Source of the DNA: Isoetes taiwanensis
Lineage: Eukaryota; Streptophyta; Lycopodiopsida; Isoetales; Isoetaceae
Direction: 5' to 3'
Assembly (NCBI GenBank): GCA_021234155.1
Contig: JAJEKV010000216.1
Coordinates: 186,001 to 250,000, forward strand
Length of the DNA: 64,000 bases
In this document: one piece after another, positions 60,501-64,000 of the stretch
Position numbering within the stretch: the stretch's first letter is position 1
Layout of the letters: each line of letters opens with the position of its first letter
Made by a program: the position numbers and the translations under genes
Notes under the pieces: model-generated
Told to the model about the DNA's origin: nothing
Seen by the model: only the letters and a program-made list of their open reading frames with translations
Databases searched by the model: none

Positions 60501-61057
60501 ATATCTCGTTCTAATTGCGTGCTCATGTTCCCATTCATGTAGCAAATCTAATGCCCCGACAAATAAGAAGCAAAAGTGGCAAAAAAAACCTCAAATGAAG
60601 TGTCTCTAGTGTAATCCAGTCTCCCTCCATGCTCTAGATTTGTAGCCCAGATTGTTGTAGATGGGAGCATCACCGGTAGCGGCAACATTTGCTTTCATAT
60701 AGTAGCATTGCGAATCATGCATCTCCCGATAAGAAACTAATCCGCTCATAAGAAACTATAGAAACAAGTTTTCCGAGGCAAAACTGCATAAGGAAAAAAA
60801 TTAAAAACATACCTCCTGAAATCCAAGGACCCTTAAACATATCCGCCTCAAGAACCAAAGAAAGCATCTAACCCCTTAACGTATTTCTAAGTGCATACCC
60901 CCAGAAAACCTCCTCAAACCAGGTGGAAATACAGCTCCTCCTAGGCCAAAACGTGGGAGACACCTTAGGTATACGTATTTCAAAAACTCAAAACCCCTTC
61001 ATCGCCCACGCATTACATGTTTTTATACGGAAAAGAGGTGAACCCCAGGCCCCCATA

Positions 61058-61269
61058 CTAGCCACCCAGGTTATGCCAAATGGCCTTCCCACCATTAGGT
61101 GTCTTAATAGCAAGTATTTAGGTAATTATCCTTTATAATTAAGATAGCTAATTAAATCCATTGTGGCCAACCCCCCTAGGTCAACATGCCCCATAGTGGT
61201 GTATCTATAACCGGGTGACGGTCAATATATTTATAATGCGTATACCGTAGAAATACTTGGAACGCCACA
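61058..61269 (-). repeat. E2 5' LTR, outer part
   Basis: Continues the interrupted LTR: CTAGCCACCCAGGTTATGCC onward matches 42,958-43,171 to the terminal CCACA. Confidence 0.88.
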
Positions 61270-63835
61270 ACCACGCTTGTTGATCCATCGATCCGCCCGC
61301 CTGCACTGTATGTTGGAGCCTTTGGACACGCCTTGTCTCGCTTTTATGGTCATTTATGTTTGGGCATTAGGGCTGGATTTGGGGTCTCAAAATGGCCTCG
61401 AAAAAAAAATTCCATGTCATATTTTCTCTTGCTTATTAATTGTACTTTCCTTCTCTTTAATCGCAATAAATACTCAAAAAGTAACTTCATCAATTAGTTT
61501 TGGGCCATAACTTTTTGATTCATAGCTTCAAATCGCAAGATTTTTGTTTTATTGGATGCGGAATCAAAAGATCTATTCAACAAAGATATGGGTTGAATAT
61601 ATTTTAATCTAATTTAGATGACCAAAAGTTAAAAAACGAGAAAAAAACATGGTTTTTTGCATTTTTTAGTCTTTCCTTTTATCAAAAAGCATATCAAGGC
61701 TATACTCATTGGAAAGATCTCGCCATGGGCTATCCAACGCAACAAACGGCTGCGGCAATTTGGACATCACAATCACAAGTTATAGCCAAAAAACAATGCA
61801 TTTGAGTTAAAAAGTGCAATTATTACAGTATATTTATTGCAAAAGTGCCACGTATCACCGATTTTCATTTTGAATTCCTCTCTTTCATTGGACACGCTTA
61901 TGCTCGCTTGATTAGACTCGATGAGCCGCTACACATGATATCGGGCACGACTTTGCGCGCCACCGGATCATACATTCAGAAGTAATCGGACTTGAGGGCT
62001 CGGATATGCCCACAAGCCAACCATTTAATTGATGTCAAGAAGCCTTATTGCCCGCCCGCTTTTTCCCTCGAAAACCTTCTGAGTGGGGTTTTTTAATCCC
62101 GCAAGAATGTGATCACATGCTTTTTGTATTGGGTCCCATAGGCCGATTGGTCTCGTGGACGATATAAAAACAATTCTATTCTATTCTATTGGCTTGAAGG
62201 TACTATGACGTGGATATTAGAAATTAAAGTTAAGGGCCATTTTGAGTCCCTAAACCGCCCTAATGGGTGCTTATGATTTTGAAATATGACATATGAGTTT
62301 GCCTAAGGTTTTGATGAAATATCGACCTCTTTTTATCGCTTCGCCTAAGATTTTAGAATATGAAATACTGGGCTCGAACCTCTACTAAAAAATAACTCAA
62401 TGCTTTAATAAGACTACTTTGACCAATCTAACCAAAGAAACTAACGTGATTATTTTCTATGTTAAATCTATATTTGTTTTTATGTTCTATGGTTTCAGGA
62501 ATTATGCCCATATCAAATCCCCCGAACCCCGTGTTATTGTGCTACATATTCAATTTAGAGTGGGTAACGCTTTGGCACTAGTGGCTTTAATGTTCATTTC
62601 AGAAGATATTACGTAGTAGAGGGAGGAGGTTTAAAGCATTTGACTATTTGTGGAGGTCATGAATAAGTTGACGAAGCTTGGGAAGTCACATCAAATGAAG
62701 AATTGTCGGAGACTTTAAAATTTGATAACAGTTAGAAATAGTCCAAAAGGAACTAACTGATATGAAGCAACTCACTTTCCAATGTTTCTCATTTGTTGTT
62801 GTCCCTTCTTCTAAAAGGAGCCATCATTGTAGCAACTATTATCAAATAAACATACCACATACATACTCATGATTGAACTCTATCAAGCTTTTCTATTGCA
62901 CCATTCTATAGTCCAAGTTGACTTCAATCAAATTTCGGTATGTAAATTCTATAGAATTACATGAACCCTATAAGGTTCAAGAAAAGATCATTTTTCCGTC
63001 CGGGTTTTGAAAGTGGAGGGGGATTTTTAATTGATAAGGTTTTTTTTTTTTTTTTTTGGACGAAGGTCCAATTTAGGGTCTCTCAGTAGGATAGGGCGGG
63101 CGGATGGAGATATCCTGACTTCGATGCTTGGACTGGACGGCAAAATGCCGCTGCTTCGGATGCTTGCCCGGATGCACCGCTTCAAATCCCGCCAGATTCG
63201 TCTTCATATTCAAGCGGATGGGTGCACACCGGTTTGTTCATTGGGGTTCAACTCCCCCCGGCTTCTTCTGATTTTTTTGCGTTCAGGAGAGGGTTTATTT
63301 TCCTTGAGAAAAAACCGGCCGTAATCGATTTCTTGTGAAAAAATCGATGTTTTATGCTTCTTATTTGTAACTGGTTGGGATTATCTGGGGTTCATTTCCC
63401 GCCGAGATTTGTTTCTTGTTTGCGGATCTGCGTAGACCGGTTTATGTTTTTGTTCTTGTTGCTTCTTGTTCTTCTATATTTGTTCAGGTTTATTGCCTCT
63501 TGTTATATTCCGATTTTGCACATATCTGTTGTGGCGCTCTAATTCCGATTCCAGATTGGAGCGGATCTTGAGTGGATTGATTACATGGTCTATCTGTCAT
63601 CACCTGGTCTATCTGTCATCGGATTGAAGATTCTGCTCTGCTTGAAGCTCTACATGTATTTATGTGTATTTATGCATGTAGATGTATTGATTGTTTGAAC
63701 TTGCTAATCTAATGGTTTATAATCCAATGGTTTAGTAAAAAAAATAAGATAAGGTATGGGTTAGAGATAAGATATGGGTTAGAGATAAGGTATGGAAACA
63801 TGAAACATGAACCCTATTAAAGGAAACATGAAAAT
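61270..63835. repeat. Dispersed repeat family A, copy 2, right part
   Basis: Resumes the copy interrupted at 41,585: 61,270-61,370 matches 17,036-17,130, 62,262-62,475 matches 17,140-17,335, and 63,100-63,835 matches 17,335-18,014. Segments 61,380-62,260 and 62,480-63,090 have no counterpart in copy 1 and show no recognisable genes. Confidence 0.8.
63038..63057. repeat. Poly-T run
   Basis: Uninterrupted T run of about 18 bases, within a segment of repeat family A lacking in copy 1. It may be the tail of a small reverse-strand retroposed sequence. Confidence 0.7.
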
Positions 63836-63955
63836 GTTCATTTAATTGCGTTGCCAAGTTCAACGACATTTGCTTACCCACCAACCACATTTTTGAAGGC
63901 CTTGAGTTCAAGCCTTAAATTTGAACATTGCAATGCCATTCAAGAGGCCTTTGGC

Positions 63956-63994
63956 CCTTCCTTCCTTCCTTCCTTCCTTCCTTCCTTCCTTCCT
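63956..63994. repeat. (CCTT)n microsatellite
   Basis: About nine CCTT units at the end of the window. Confidence 0.95.
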
Positions 63995-64000
63995 TTTAAA

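Larger units (their letters stand above)
56307..61050. mobile_element. Nested 4.74-kb element with terminal inverted repeats
   Basis: It splits the E2 5' LTR at a point where the other LTR reads AAACCCCATGCTAGCC. The left end CCCGGGGTTCACCTCT and the right end AGAGGTGAACCCCAGG are inverted copies with one mismatch. CCCCATA is present on both flanks (56,300-56,306 and 61,051-61,057), a 7-bp (perhaps 8-bp) target duplication. Duplication length suggests hAT, but the terminal bases are not the canonical CAG. No transposase is recognised. An internal direct repeat of about 250 bp (58,350-58,620 and 60,240-60,500) is present. Probably a non-autonomous DNA transposon. Confidence 0.78.
41586..61269 (-). 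mobile_element. Giant Ty3/gypsy chromovirus E2 carrying a histone H3-like ORF
   Basis: The boundaries come from three agreeing signs: LTR ends TGTGG..CCACA; family A continuing on both sides (41,585 and 61,270); and a candidate duplication ACCAC (clear at 61,270-61,274; ACCTT at 41,581-41,585, where copy 1 reads ACCAC). Orientation is minus: 5' LTR at 54,940-61,269 (split by a later insertion), gag-pol 48,360-43,800, polypurine tract 43,184-43,172, 3' LTR 43,171-41,586. Without the nested element it is about 14.9 kb, well above the 5-8 kb usual for chromoviruses. About 6.5 kb of extra sequence between 5' LTR and gag accounts for the excess. Confidence 0.85.

Noticed and set aside
56307..61050. 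Assigning the nested element to CACTA, PIF/Harbinger or piggyBac
   Set aside because: The ends are not CACTA; the duplication is 7-8 bp, not 3 bp (CACTA or TWA type) nor TTAA.
1..64000. Organellar DNA insertions or rRNA genes
   Set aside because: I found no recognisable plastid, mitochondrial or ribosomal RNA sequence by eye.

Overview
The window looks like transposon-rich nuclear DNA from a land plant. The evidence is plant-type Ty3/gypsy chromoviruses, a MULE transposase, a plant LINE tail, a fasciclin-like arabinogalactan fragment, exon fragments of the SRP receptor alpha subunit with GT/AG introns, a MITE, and long AT-rich gaps. Nothing fixes the lineage; a large-genome plant such as a fern or gymnosperm is a guess. 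I see no bacterial operons, rRNA or CRISPR.

Layout. 0.4-2.2 kb: decayed MULE transposase (minus) containing a tRNA-like segment. 3.0-3.9 kb: GC-rich tandem repeat built on GATCCC..GGGATC. 6.1-8.3 kb: a MITE beside a decayed transposon-associated gene (plus). 10.4-12.9 kb: an FCP1-like phosphatase and an upstream coiled-coil ORF (minus). 13.9-15.0 kb: LINE tail (minus). 15.0-18.0 kb: copy 1 of dispersed repeat family A. 20.7-21.8 kb: SRP-receptor-alpha exons (minus). 25.87-34.0 kb: complete but integrase-deleted chromovirus E1 (plus), with 2.3-kb LTRs, tRNA-iMet primer site, polypurine tract and 5-bp target duplication. 34.2-35.07 kb: three-exon DJ-1/PfpI gene of bacterial isonitrile-hydratase type (minus). 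36.7 and 37.5-38.1 kb: UPF0415-like and fasciclin-like fragments. 40.5 kb: foldback repeat.

The most unusual object is E2, 41,586-61,269 (minus). It is a chromovirus of about 15 kb inserted into a copy of family A, which resumes at 61.27 kb. Between its 5' LTR and gag it carries a 1.84-kb pure purine/pyrimidine tract, an unknown ORF (A), a recognisable histone H3-like ORF (50,912-51,303), a second unknown ORF (B) and a further fragment (C), all in element sense. Its right LTR was later split by a 4.74-kb element with inverted termini and a 7-bp target duplication; that element holds two exon-like pieces that may come from an FKBP-type gene.

Data quality. Paired copies (the LTRs of E1 and E2, repeat family A) match almost perfectly over long stretches and then disagree by small indels or substitutions at CAG, CTG, CCWGG and CCGG sites. 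This suggests consensus error at methylated CHG sites, so many frameshifts in the repeats may not be real mutations.
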